Part shown: piece by piece, positions 1 through 12,500 of the stretch
How the letters are laid out: the number at the start of each line of letters is the position of its first letter
How positions within the stretch are numbered: the stretch's first letter is position 1
DNA from: Spisula solida
Lineage: Eukaryota; Mollusca; Bivalvia; Venerida; Mactridae
NCBI GenBank assembly: GCA_947247005.1
Contig: OX365955.1
Coordinates: 7,946,001 to 8,010,000, forward strand
Length of the DNA: 64,000 nucleotides
Direction of reading: 5' to 3'
Program-made: the position numbers and the translations under genes
Notes under the pieces: generated by a model
Seen by the model: only the letters and a program-made list of their open reading frames with translations
Databases searched by the model: none
Told to the model about the DNA's origin: nothing

Positions 1-779
1 CCACAAAAGTCACTAAGTTGTTGAGGGACGTTACGAAATTCAACATTAAAATCAGTTAAATAATACATTATGAAAATAGGTTTTTATGAGATAGGAAACC
101 TATGAGATAAGTAACATTGAACAGGTCTATAAAGAAATATACCCAATTCTATAGTAGCATTCTGTAACTACAAATGGTTCAATTTAAACCCAGGCCCTGT
201 GTTCACAAATTAAGAATCAGTTTTCAGGAACAGGCTTAAGCTCAGCTCTGTTTTTATTATTTTTTGAAAGTATTTGTAAAGTTAAAAAATCTATTTTCCT
301 GAGCATTAACAGACTACCTAAATATCTTAGAGATAATAATACAATAATAAATAGATAACTGATTATGAACCTTGAACATCTTTATTTTCTTATAAAAAAG
401 GGATTTATTGTACTTGAGACAGAAACTGATTTTAGACATTCAGGATCAAGCTAAAAAACCCAGCTTCAATTTATTAAGCACAATATTTCAGAAACCTATG
501 TATTAAAACTTATGTATATAAGTTTGAAATCTATGGAGATATCAATATTGCTTTCTCTGTGTAAAAGAAATTGTCTTTCTATTAACATATTTTCTGTATA
601 CTAGAATAGAATAAAATAAAATTGAGCCTAATCCTGAAAACCCATTCTTTGTGAACATGTAATTCCAAGACACCAGCAATATTAAAGTTGAATTTTGAAA
701 AACGCACGAAATATGGCAATGTCAACAGTTTGTTTATATAGGGTTTAATGCATTTTCTCAACAAATTTTCAGATATTAT

Positions 780-985
780 ATGGCAACTGATTCACCTGAC
801 AAGTTTTCCTGGACTGTATCTTAACCAGTACTATACTTACCCTCTCACAAGAAGCTAGTAACTTCTCCACATGTGGAGGAAAATCAACAATGACCTGCGG
901 CAACTGGGAATCAAACCTGGATGGCCTTGATACTAATCGGGTGCACTGGACAATGGCCGCAGCTATGTATGAGGCTTGAAGATCC
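780..985. repeat. Dispersed repeat, CCACATGTGG family (related copy at 47930-48125)
   Basis: It shares the stretches CTGGACTGTAT-TTAA and GGGAATCAAACCTGGAT with 47930-48125. It shares the palindrome TCCACATGTGGA with 31299-31600 and, less well, with 52600-52660. Its 3' part looks tRNA-like in reverse. On the minus strand it mimics an exon with a good GTAAGTATAG donor (see rejected items). Confidence 0.65.
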
Positions 986-2477
986 TAGATGAAATTGTTC
1001 TTGTTATGTAGGCAAGGATAAAGCTACGGGCAGACAGAGAGACAGACAAACCAAAAACAAAGTCCCCCCGACTATTGAAGAAGGGGGAATAAAGATGTTT
1101 TTTTAGCTTAAATCTTATGAGTGGCTTTTTGTCAGTCTAGTTAACTAAATAATAGACATTGATATGGATTATATATCAATATTGTGATTTAATTGGAACA
1201 AAAAGCTGCCAGAATGATTCTTAATAAAGAACATTTTGATAAATTATTGTGAAATTGGATAGAAATAAAGCAATTATTGAGCATGATAAATTTTGTTTTT
1301 AGCAATGGTCCATTTGCTAGCATATATCGCAATTGTGGTACGCAAATTAAATACAATAAAACTAAGTTCCTCTCATACATATGAAAACAGTAGGAAAAAC
1401 TTACCCATCATTGTGATAATGAATTTTTTATGTAAAGCCAACAGATTTACAACAAAATATGTGCAACAATTTTTACAATACATTGTTACTCCAATAACAT
1501 ACAATGTACTTTAATGTTGATTTTGGTTACTATAGTTACTGTGAATCAACTAATAATTCCATTTAGCACACAACTTGACAAAACTTTTCAAAATACGAAA
1601 AGTTTAAATTAAGTGTTTATACAAGAACATTTTGAGTACTTTGGTAAAATTTATTTAGATTAATTCAAGAATCGCAACTTGAACCATCCAAACAGTGTAC
1701 ACGTTATTCAACTCCCAGAAACTTTTCAATATTTATAAATAATAATCATTTAATGCCAAACAGAAATTTACTTTTTTTCGAAAATGATGGATTTTTTTCT
1801 TAATTTTTCTATATTTTTCTGAATTTCCCATCTTCCACAGTAACTCTATGATTTCAATAATGTGTGACACCCCCATTTTTCAGGGAACTAGGAATTCTAC
1901 GAAGATAGTGCAGTTACATTTGACAACACAAACACAAATTTTTACGTATAAATGGTCTCGATGACGAAGATGTTTAACTTACTGTAGAATAAAAACTTTA
2001 ATAGCAAGATAAAAACCCAAAAAACAAAGGAAAGAGAAAAAAGTATAAATATAAGAAAAAATAATTAAAGAGTATAATTATTTTTAATTGAGTTGCACTC
2101 ATTTCATCAAGTAGCAAAAAGAATAATTTATTAGGGGATTCGATCCCCTATTTTAGGCAATGCCTTAGTTCATATTAATTTAACAGTAAATGCTTAATAA
2201 TAAGACAACATTTGAAACCCTCCAAAATCTGTCATCTTATAATTCTATATGTCACAATACTGAGGTTGAATACAGAGCATGTTATATAAAAAGTACCTAA
2301 ATACTAACTAAGTATAAAATTCTTTCTTAATTTTGGGATGTATTTAAAGTCAGGTTTAAATACAAAATTAAATTCATACAAAAATACATCTGTTTAAATA
2401 AATTAAATGCTGATCAATAAATACAGTTTTTTGGCAGATGTACAATACAGGTAACATCACAATTTTTTCTAACAGCT

Positions 2478-2784
2478 CAAATCTCCCAAAGCATCTCAAA
2501 TAGAAACCTCAGCTTAAATTGAGATTTTTCTCAAAACAGAGTCTGAATTTGAAATAAATCTAATGTTCAACTAGCTCTTGAAATGTTACTGTAAAAAACT
2601 CAGAATAATGTTTCTGTTTTTTTATGCCAATTTTGAGTTCTGCCTCCCATTGAAATTAATTTAAAGACACGTATGACAATATTTCAGACAAGATTACTGA
2701 TAGCTAGGATTGAGACAATATTTGAGACAAGATTGAGACAAGATTATCCTTAGCTAAGATTAAGATGCTTCGGGAGATCCAGGG
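2478..2784. mobile_element. Non-autonomous TIR element (MITE), GGATCTCCCGAAGCATCT ends
   Basis: Left end AAATCTCCCAAAGCATCTC and right end AGATGCTTCGGGAGATCC are imperfect inverted repeats around about 260 bp of AT-rich sequence with no ORF. The same ends bound the element at 47663-47915. Confidence 0.7.
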
Positions 2785-3431
2785 ACATGATCTCAGGAGA
2801 GACAAGCCGCAGATGAAATGAGTAACATCAAATGATTAAAGATAATACAAAATTGTGAATTTCTGTTTGAGAAAAGAATTGAAGTAAATTCCAAAATAAA
2901 CCTTTGGGGACGACAAAGACCTAAGTCTTTGGGGAGGAGTTAAATATTAAATTTGGTTTTGAAAAATGCAGTTATGCGCGTTAGAAATAAAGCCAAGGAA
3001 ACCTAAATCACCATAACTTGACTAAATTTAGAATCATGAAAAATGCATAATTTATTCCCCCAAAAATGTATAAAAAAATGGTTAAAGAACTAAACAAAAC
3101 ACAACAAAACAAAAAACAACAAAATGCAAAGGAAAGTAAATCTACACTACTACTATATTTGTATCCATTATTTCCTAGTCAAAACTAATTACTAACCAAT
3201 TAAACCAAATCATCAAAAAAGTTCAAGATAAATTAAATTTAAAAATCAAGACCATTTACACACAATTGACACATCTATACATGTATATAGTAGCACTTAA
3301 GTGTGCTCTGTCAGTTGAGTTTCTTATACCCTTTGTTCTAGACTAGCAGAATTCATTCAGTTACTTTTCAACCTGTGTATCTAAAAATAGAAAGAATATA
3401 AAATGAAAGTAACAAACATCTGAGCTCTTAC

Positions 3432-3504
3432 CGAATTCTTCAAGAATAAAAATCCCTCCCTTCAGAGTAAAACACTTCTTGATACGATTTAGCTCTATAA
3501 ACGA
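3432..3504 (-). CDS. MADD: MADD window exon 24: [10 protein letters not shown] exon, last one seen
   Basis: 73 nt, phase 0 in and phase 1 out. It encodes [20 protein letters not shown], then LEEFG, matching vertebrate [23 protein letters not shown]. Acceptor TTTATTTCAG, donor TTCG|GTAAGAG. The vertebrate protein continues about 50 residues (EIKEVV ... HEICYSVLC). No phase-1 exon with that sequence was found in bases 1-3431, so the terminal exon is probably outside the window. Unspliced read-through would add 23 residues and stop at 3361. Confidence 0.96.
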
Positions 3505-6500
3505 CTGAAATAAATTAAAAGCAAAATGACTAGGCAATAAGGTGTCATCTACCATACCACTTGTGACGTCAGCGGAGCATGTGCAAAACAAATAAGATAG
3601 TGAGATATGAGTGAACTTTGAAGATTAGCATATGTTACATAATAATTATATGAAGAAATAAATTCACAAAATAATATTGTTTATTAAAAAACCTTTGATC
3701 GTACGCAAGGTATGAAAAAAGTATTTATTTATAAGTATAGTTTCTCAAATTGATTGTTAAGTGTTGCGCTTATGCTTAAGGAAACCTAATATTAGTATCT
3801 ATTTTATATTAATTTTATTATTAAATGATTCTACATTATGTTACAGAATTTGAGTGTTTTGAAAGGTAAGATAAAATAAACAGATTCATATTGTTTTTAA
3901 AAAATGCCAAAAATATTTAGCAACACTATAAATAAGCTAAGTGCATTGCTCTCGCACACATCAGCATAATCCCTTACACTTAAACCTAACCTCAATGTTA
4001 AACATTCCATGTTAAAGCAACGTGTCGTCAAATATTCTTAAATTTTTTAGCAGAAAATAGATCTACTGAAATTTTAATTATCTTATTCAATGATTTTTTT
4101 TTTGGATTTTTTCTAATTTCTTATACCTGATTTTGTTTCATAATAAAAAAATCCCCAAGTGGTATTGTATGTAAAATACTAATAAAAATAACTACGAAGG
4201 AAAAATGAAACAGTTAGCGTAAATTAACATAATCGCAACAGAAAATAACTAAAATAATAAAGCATGACACTGAAATAAAGGGAAATAATAAGAAAGCAGA
4301 CGAAGGCAATATCACCAGCAATCATGTGACACACAATGACAAGTTTTTGTAAGATCATGTGACATCTGAGTGGTCACATGACCAGCATCACATGACCAGC
4401 AGCGTCACATGGTCTTACAAGATGGAGCACACACACACACACTATACACAGTAATAGCATTACCTCAAAATCCTGTACCACAGGGGTAGGCAAGGGAAAG
4501 AAGAGAAGAAAAAGATTTAAATGCAATAACAGTTGACAAGACGAACACAAAGATCATGCAATGCATACTTGTTTTTCATGGAAAGGTTTTTTATTTTCAA
4601 TCCATATTAACACTATTATAAAATGCATACTTGTACATGTATAAGAAATCCTGATAGAACATGAAAAGTTTGAAATCCTCGATGCCGGTCCTCTTAAAAA
4701 ATACTATATGTTTACATAATCATCCTTCAAAAATAAAAAGTCTTTCATTCAAAGGGGGCCATGAATGATTCATTAGTCTGTTTTCAAAAAAATAAACTAC
4801 AGTAAAACCTCGTTATCTCGAGGACCCATCGGGACAAGCCAAATGCTCGAGTTAAGCCAGGTGCTCGAAATATCCGAAGTCTATGATGAATTGTTGTTAT
4901 GACTAAGTGTAACTGTGTTTATAATGAAAACACGTATGATACATGTATTTGGTTGTAACTACGAATACTGTCATTGTTTATCAAGTCTATACGCAATTTG
5001 AATCGTGTGGACATTTGCCGAATTGAACAAATTGCATATGAAAGTCGTAATGAATCTTTTTACATTAAATATCAAACTCTGTTTAACGGTAAAATTGTAA
5101 TAAAAGTTCGCATCGGCAAAAAGATAACATTACCCAAAGCGCACGATAGATCCTACATGTTTGAACAAACACCCACGCACAAAAATCGCACGTGATAAAA
5201 TAAAACCCGGATGCAAAGTCGATCCAGTTTCCAGCACAGGGATACGGCTCATTGAGTAAAAAACATGCACTATATTATCTATGATAATTTATTTAGGACA
5301 TGATGTTTAGCTGAATGAGTTATATCCCTGTGGTTTCCAATTGAAACGCGCGCGACAATTTGGAGACATCAAACGCGGCGGTCTTTCGACTGACTTCAAA
5401 CGCGCCGCACATCAAAGAAATTGCCGGTACAGTTGGGAGTAGTGTTTAGTCAGAGTTCCATACCGCGGTATGAATTCGCCAATCGGCGCATAGTGTAGAT
5501 TCAAAATGACATTTAATTTTCTTCTGTACAAAGTCGGCGAATTTTGTATTCTTCAGGGTTGTTTGATAAGAATTGGATTTAATCGCGGACTTGATCTACT
5601 TCACTCATTCAGTATCAGACACGTGAAATTGTACTGTACGTAAGCTTACATTCGCAGGTTTTCATGAAATACGGGAAATGAAAAGTTTTTGAAATGATTT
5701 TTACTTGCAGTTTTATAACGAACGGAGCCTAAATATTTAAGATTCTACATGGGCGTCGGTTTATCTTACGATAATTTAAAAGTATGTGCGAGTCAGTACG
5801 TTCGAAGCAACGATGTTGCAAATAATAATTCTAGTTCTCGTATAAGTTAATGTTCCCAATTGAACTTGTTCTGAAACGTATGCGTAGTTTAAATCACGCT
5901 CATTAATTAAATATCTTCTACTTCGTGTTTAATGTAACGGATCGAAAATACGGACATCAATTTAAGTGTTAGGGATTACGCTATTGTCATAAACTGTGAT
6001 TATCACGATGTGTGAAAAATACGGACCGTAACAAAATTTAGTATGACATTTTTCGGAGGTGTGAAATTTCGCTCGGATGATTGCCTCGAGATAAGTTAAT
6101 TAATTATCGTTGAAAATTGTTGATTGGACCGACACCTGCGCTTGAATTAGACCGGATGCTCGTAATAACTTTACTCGAGTTAGAGGGATAAATTAATGTA
6201 CATTATAGAGCAAATTCGTCGGGACTTTGAAATTTGCTCGAATTAGGCCGGTTGCTCGAATAATCGCTGCTCGTATTACCGAGGTTTTACTGTATTCTAC
6301 ATATTAAGAACAAAAATGTATATATGAAATTTTATATAATTACAAAAAGTACACTAAAAGTAGCTTTTAATTCACTAATATTATCATTAAACATAGTGTT
6401 TTTTTTCTTAATTTTAATTATACATAAAACTTTAAAAATTATCAAACAATTTAAATGTCAAGAACAAAATTTAATATCATTCTAGAAAAAATCAAACATA

Positions 6501-9500
6501 TTAAAAGAAAACACAAAAAATTTAAATGCCACAACCAAAATTTAATATATATGAATTATAGAATTCCAAGAACGAGGAATAAACTAAATTTACACGCAAA
6601 AAAAACTTGTAATTTAATTTTTGTTTATTTCATGAGTGAAAAGAAAATTAATGTTAAGAAATATGATAAAGTAAGCAAATATGCATTACATGATTTAAAT
6701 CATGTTTTAAACAATACTAGGGTAGTACACTGTAAAACCAGGTTAGTTACCGACAATTTGATGTAATACTTTTTGTAACAATTAGTGTAGTGTAACAGTT
6801 AGTGTACACTAATAATGGTACGTTACACTTTTACACGATTACACCAAAATTCGGTAACATCAAGTTAATCAACAATATTAGTGCAATGATTAGTAGAATT
6901 CTGTGTTATAATGAAAGAGCAACTTTCAAAACGACGCTATAAATATGGTACCTTACTTTTACAATACAATCTAAACCTGGACAAACAAAATGTGCAGTAT
7001 ACATACTAAGTCCATACAACATGTATTCTAATTATATTCCCGAAATACCAATACTTCATTCCTAGCCAAAAATTGACCTAATGTGGTTATATATACTTTT
7101 GGTACGCTTTCTCTAAATCTACACAATAATATTCTGATTAGTCTGTTTTTGACGTATTTCTACCCTAATATTATTTCTAAGTGACAAATAGCAGGCACCA
7201 TGCAATATATAAGACCATGAATCAACAAGATTAGACATGTATACATTATACCAACACATGGTCGTGTGAAACATGTCAGTGCATAGCAAGTACATAACAT
7301 CATACACACAAGAATACAGGACAAATGTAACAGTTAGTTTGTGAGGACCTGAATTAAGTAACCATCTGCCTTCAACAGTCATTATTATCAATTAAGCAAC
7401 CACCAGGCATAAAGTCTTAAATTAAACCGACACTTATCATTACTATCAATTAGGGCAACCATTAAAATTTTGTCTTAATCATTTATATCCATAAGCAACC
7501 CTAACTATTATTATAAATTTAGTAATCACCTGCCTTAATCACTATTATCAATTAAGCAACCATCTGTCGGAATCATTATTATCAATTAAGCAACCGCCTG
7601 TCTTAATCACTTTTTTCAATTAAGCAACCTCCTGTATTAATCAATATTATCAATTAAACAACGGCCAGTCTTAATCATTATTATCAATTAAGCAACCCCC
7701 TGTCTTAATCACTATTATCAATTAAGCAATTGTGTGTCTAAATCATTATCATCAATTAAGCAACTATCTGTCTTAACCACTATTATCAATTAAGCAACCA
7801 CCTGTCTTTACATTTATTATCAATTAAGCAATCACCAGTCTGAATCACTATTTTCAATTAAGCAACTGCCTGCCTTAATCATCATGATCAAGTAAGCAGC
7901 CACCTGTCTTAACCATTATTATCAATTAAGCAATCACCAGTCGGAATCACTATTTTCAATTCAGCAACCTCCTGCCTTAATCATTATTATCAAGTAAGCA
8001 ACAACCTGTCTTTATAAGTAACCAACTGGCATTTTATGATTAGGCCAAAATTGTGACCTCAAGCGACTACACAACAACTATCTATGATTTGACCTTGTGA
8101 ACTAGATTTTGACCTTTGTTGACCTAATATCAAACTTGACCTACATTTTGTGCATATGATCATTGTGACTAAGTTTCAGAAATATCAGGCGAAAATTGTG
8201 ACTACAAGTGACTACACAAGGTTTCTATTATTTAGTCTTGTGACCTAGCTTTTGATCCCAGATGACCCATTATCGAACTAGACGCACAATTTGTTGAGAT
8301 AGTCATTGTGACCAAGTTTCATAAAGATTAGGCCAAAATTGGGACCTCTAGTGTCTGTACAACCAAACTGGGCAAGGACAACGGACAAAGAGTGGTCGAA
8401 AAAGTTATTTCTTTGACATCTCTTCTGAAGTTCAATTCCTTAAAGCCACATTACGGTATCTCTCACAAGACCTTCTTTCTGATCATCTAGTAAATAGACT
8501 AATTACAAGGAATTCGGATATTTTTCACAAATGACCAATACTTGACAACAAAATGTTAAATGTATCTGTTGAAATAATATGCCAAAAATAACATTTAGTA
8601 AAATGTATGGATGTCAAAATACTAATTTTGCAAGAGTTGCTTCCCTTAGATTATAAATTGTGCATTTTTTGTTTACAATTCATTATTTTCAACAAAGACA
8701 CCAAAGTGTAAATGTAGCTACACTATCAACACAGGTTAAGGTTATCATAATTTTTTGTGATCGACGTTTCGGCTTTCACCAAGCCTTCATCAGGGTCATT
8801 ATTTTGTAAACAAACTAACTGGTTTTCTTCCATCTTAAGGTGTTTTCCACCTTTGGGACTCAACTAAAGTGTTCAAAATCCATGGCTCTTCAAATAGGTT
8901 ACCAAGTTATTGCTTTTTGAAAATAGCTGTTTAAGGCCTAATGTGGCTTTAAACTGGCCTCAGAGTACCTACTGTCAATACATGAGACAACATAATGTTT
9001 CAGAAAGCTGTGACCAGAGACAAGTCATACATTGCTAAATTGCTTCCTTTGTTAAATATTAACAATCTGCAGAGCTGATGGAATCGTTGCTTTAGATAAC
9101 ACAATTATTTATTCTTTAGTTTAAAAAGGAGTTCAGTATGCAGATATGCACTGGCAGTAAAGTGACTTTCTAGATTATTTAATTATTCTTTGATATTTTT
9201 TTTACTTTTTGAAGTAGAGTGGTCCAGTGGTTAGGAAGCTGGTGTAAGCTAACCGGCAATCTAGTTCCATAGTATCAGATTCAGTCAACAGGGAACTGTA
9301 TATTCAATATTATCTAAGGTTTTCTTTTGCAATCATAACTTAATTATCTTTTTTTATCCATGTATAGAGGTTCATGTTGGAACTGACAAAAATTAAGGTT
9401 TTAAAATAAGTAAGTATTACTTAATCCAGTAGCAGCCAAAATAATGTCACTTGACTTTCAAAGTTTTGATATGTTTTCACAGTATTTTGTAGTTGTTTAT

Positions 9501-12500
9501 AATTGTGAATTTTTATTCATGATCTATTTGTATTTACTTAAGAATAGTGTTAAACAAACTCTGAGATGGTCAGCCAATGAAAACATGTTTTACAAATGAT
9601 TGACCAATGAAAGCATGATTTACAAAAGACTGACCAATAAAAACATGTTTTACAAATGATTGACCAATCAAGTGATCGTCCAATGAAAACATGTTTCACA
9701 AGTGATCAACCAATGAGAACATGTTTTACAAATGATCGACCGATGAAAACATGTTTTAAAATGATCGACCAATGGAAACATGAATTATAAATGACTGACA
9801 AATGAAAACATGTTTTACAAAAGTCCAACCCATAGAGATTCAGTTCACATTTACATGCTTTACAAAGACATTATTGGAAACATAAAGATACATCATATAT
9901 AAAATATGACAAACATAAAGATGCATTGTTGTTAATAATGAAACATGAAGTATCAAAGATGTTCGATGGCTATAATTTAGGATTTTTTACTTCTTTATGT
10001 AGCATGCTTTAAAACTTGCTTTCTATACAGTCCTTACTTTGTGAATATTCCGTTAGCTAGAAACTTAAAAACATCATTTTAAGAATACATTACAATGTTC
10101 TGACTTAGTTTTGGAAAACCAAAATATTGTAAAAATAATAATAATGTTTTATCCCAGCACCGAAGAACAAAATTTTGTAGAAAATAATAATAACGCTTTA
10201 CCCAGCACTTATTCTGTTACCATAGTAACCAAGGAACATCTCTGACTGGATGATTGTTAGTAAACAATAGAACAACAAGAAGCCATGCACACAATTAACA
10301 TAAGGCGATCATGCCGTGCTCCTACCTGGCTATTGGCAAGCAGTAAACCTATGCCTTCCATACAAACTTGTAGTAACCCACCCTGCCCGGATTTAACGTC
10401 CTGGACTGGAAATTCACCCCCAAGCTCCGGGCCTGAAAAGAGGTCATTGTGCAATTCAGAGCATAGTTTTTCTAAGTCAGTCATGTTTTTTTCTGATTTT
10501 GCTGTTGTTGATGTCGCAGGAAATTCGCAGGAAATTCGCAGGAAATTCGCCGGAGGGGGCAAACAGGGTAAAATATGCATATAGAACATCAGAAAGTATT
10601 TATTATTCCACACATGGTGAAGAAAGATTAAAAAAATATTTAAAATACGGGGAAAACAAGTAAGGCCATGCAATACAATGAAATAAACCAATACAAAAAT
10701 AAAACTAGCATACACAAATTTGCACTGAACATAGGAAAATGATCAACACGTGTTTAAAAAGGCAGGAGACCTTCTTACACTCGTTGTGTAGGATCACATT
10801 TCCAATAATGAAGCACAGAGGTGAAAACATGTATGAGACGGCTTCACAAAACAAACACATGTAGGAAGCATAGATGCCAAAGTATTAACAAGTGAACACG
10901 CATGTAAAAAAAACTTTGCTAGGTGTTCAACATCCTTGTACTCTAAGTACCCTATGACCAGTGTGTCACACTACACGGCACACATAACGCATTGCTTGCA
11001 TGAAAACTCTATAAAACATGCCGCTGTGTTCTTATATCATACTGAAATCTCTAAATTAATATATAACATTATCAGTTTGATGTTTTGTAGGCTGATTATC
11101 TGATATAATTATAAATCATTTAATGAAAACAAATATTTTTTTTATTCTTAGTTGTGAAGCCAAGACTCCACTTTGCCAAAGAAACAAAACTAAAACTTAA
11201 TCAAGAGTTGTTTGAGAAACAGACGTTCCCTTTGTTAGTCAGTCAGAAATGGTTCCCTTTGTTAGTTAGTCAGAAATGGTTCCCTTTGTTAGTCAGTCAG
11301 AAATGGTTCCCTTTGTTAGTCAGCCAGAAATGGTTCCCTTTGTTAGTCAGCCAGAAATGGTTCCCTTTGTTAGTCAGCCAGAAATGGTTCCCTTTGTTAG
11401 TCAGAAATGGTTGCCTTTGTTAGTCAGTCAGAAAAGGTTCCCTTTGTTAGTCAGCCAGAAATGGTTCCCTTTGTTAGTCAGTCAGAAAGTGTTCCCTTTG
11501 TTAGTCAGTCAGAAATGGTTCCCTTTGTTAGTCAGCCAGAAATGGTTCCCTTTGTTAGTCAGCCAGAAATGGTTCCCTTTGTTAGTCAGCCAGAAATGGT
11601 TCCCTTTGTTAGTCAGTCAGAAATGGTTCCCTTTGTTAGTCAGCCAGAAATGGTTCCCTTTGTTAGTCAGCCAGAAATGGTTCCCTTTGTTAGTCAGCCA
11701 GAAATGGTTCCCTTTGTTAGTCAGTCAGAAATGGTTCCCTTTGTTAGTCAGCCAGAAATGGTTCCCTTTGTTAGTCAGCCAGAAATGGTTCCCTTTGTTA
11801 GTCAGCCAGAAATGGTTCCCTTTGTTAGTCAGTCAGAAATGGTTCCCTTTGTTAGTCAGCCAGAAATGGTTCCCTTTGTTAGTCAGTCAGAAATGGTTCC
11901 CTTTGTTAGTCAGTCAGAAATGGTTCCCTTTGTTAGTCAGTCAGAAATGGTTCCCTTTGTTAGTCAGCGAGAATTGGTTCCCTTTGTTAGTCAGTCAGAA
12001 ATGGTTCCCTTTGTTAGTCAGCCAGAAATGGTTCCCTTTGTTAGTCAGTCAGAAATGGTTCCCTTTGTTAGTCAGTCAGAAATGGTTCCCTTTGTTAGTC
12101 AGCCAGAAATGGTTCCCTTTGTTAGTCAGTCAGAAATGGTTCCCTTTGTTAGTCAGCCAGAAATAAAATTGATGTGGGTAGATGACCTAGACCATTTTCA
12201 TAATTTACATATCAAAATACTATAGCATTAAGGTTTTTTTTAGGTCAATGTTTCACTAGTTTAAGGACCTAAATCTGTTTTCAGACTCTCAGTGATCTTT
12301 GACATACTGGGTATCTACAATGTCTACCAAAGGTAACTACAGTCCTAAACTTTGACACAGTGACCCAAAAACTGTGACCTTGACCTTACAAAAGTAGAAG
12401 CCATAACTTGACCAAAAAGACCAGTAACCTTGACCCTTGACATTGAACTGTGAGCCAGGGTCATGTACTATAGTGAAAGAATACCATAGAAGGTCAGATG

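Larger units (their letters stand above)
1..3431. other. Downstream MADD intron: AT-rich, no exon recognised
   Basis: No open frame with family similarity and flanking splice sites was found on either strand. Apart from the dispersed element at 780-985 and the MITE at 2478-2784, I see only AT-rich sequence. The missing C-terminal MADD exon was searched for by its expected motif (HEICYSVLC) and not seen. Confidence 0.6.

Noticed and set aside
839..988. Minus-strand exon-like open stretch (DLQASYIAAAIVQC...VEKLLASCER) with a good GTAAGTATAG donor
   Set aside because: It is colinear with the dispersed repeat at 47930-48125 and shares the CCACATGTGG palindrome with other copies. In the phase required after exon 24 (phase 1) it stops after about 24 codons and does not resemble the expected MADD C terminus.
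3361..3431. Read-through of exon 24 as the true C terminus (adds 23 residues, stop at 3361)
   Set aside because: The exon has a strong GTAAGAG donor exactly where the vertebrate alignment continues into another exon, and the read-through is hydrophobic and unlike MADD. An alternative short isoform is possible.
6455..6766. 103-codon plus-strand ORF
   Set aside because: Lys/Asn-rich translation of AT-rich DNA, with no homologous motif and no regulatory or splice signals.
11276..12225. Two overlapping 272- and 296-codon plus-strand ORFs
   Set aside because: Both are products of the 27-bp minisatellite read in two frames.
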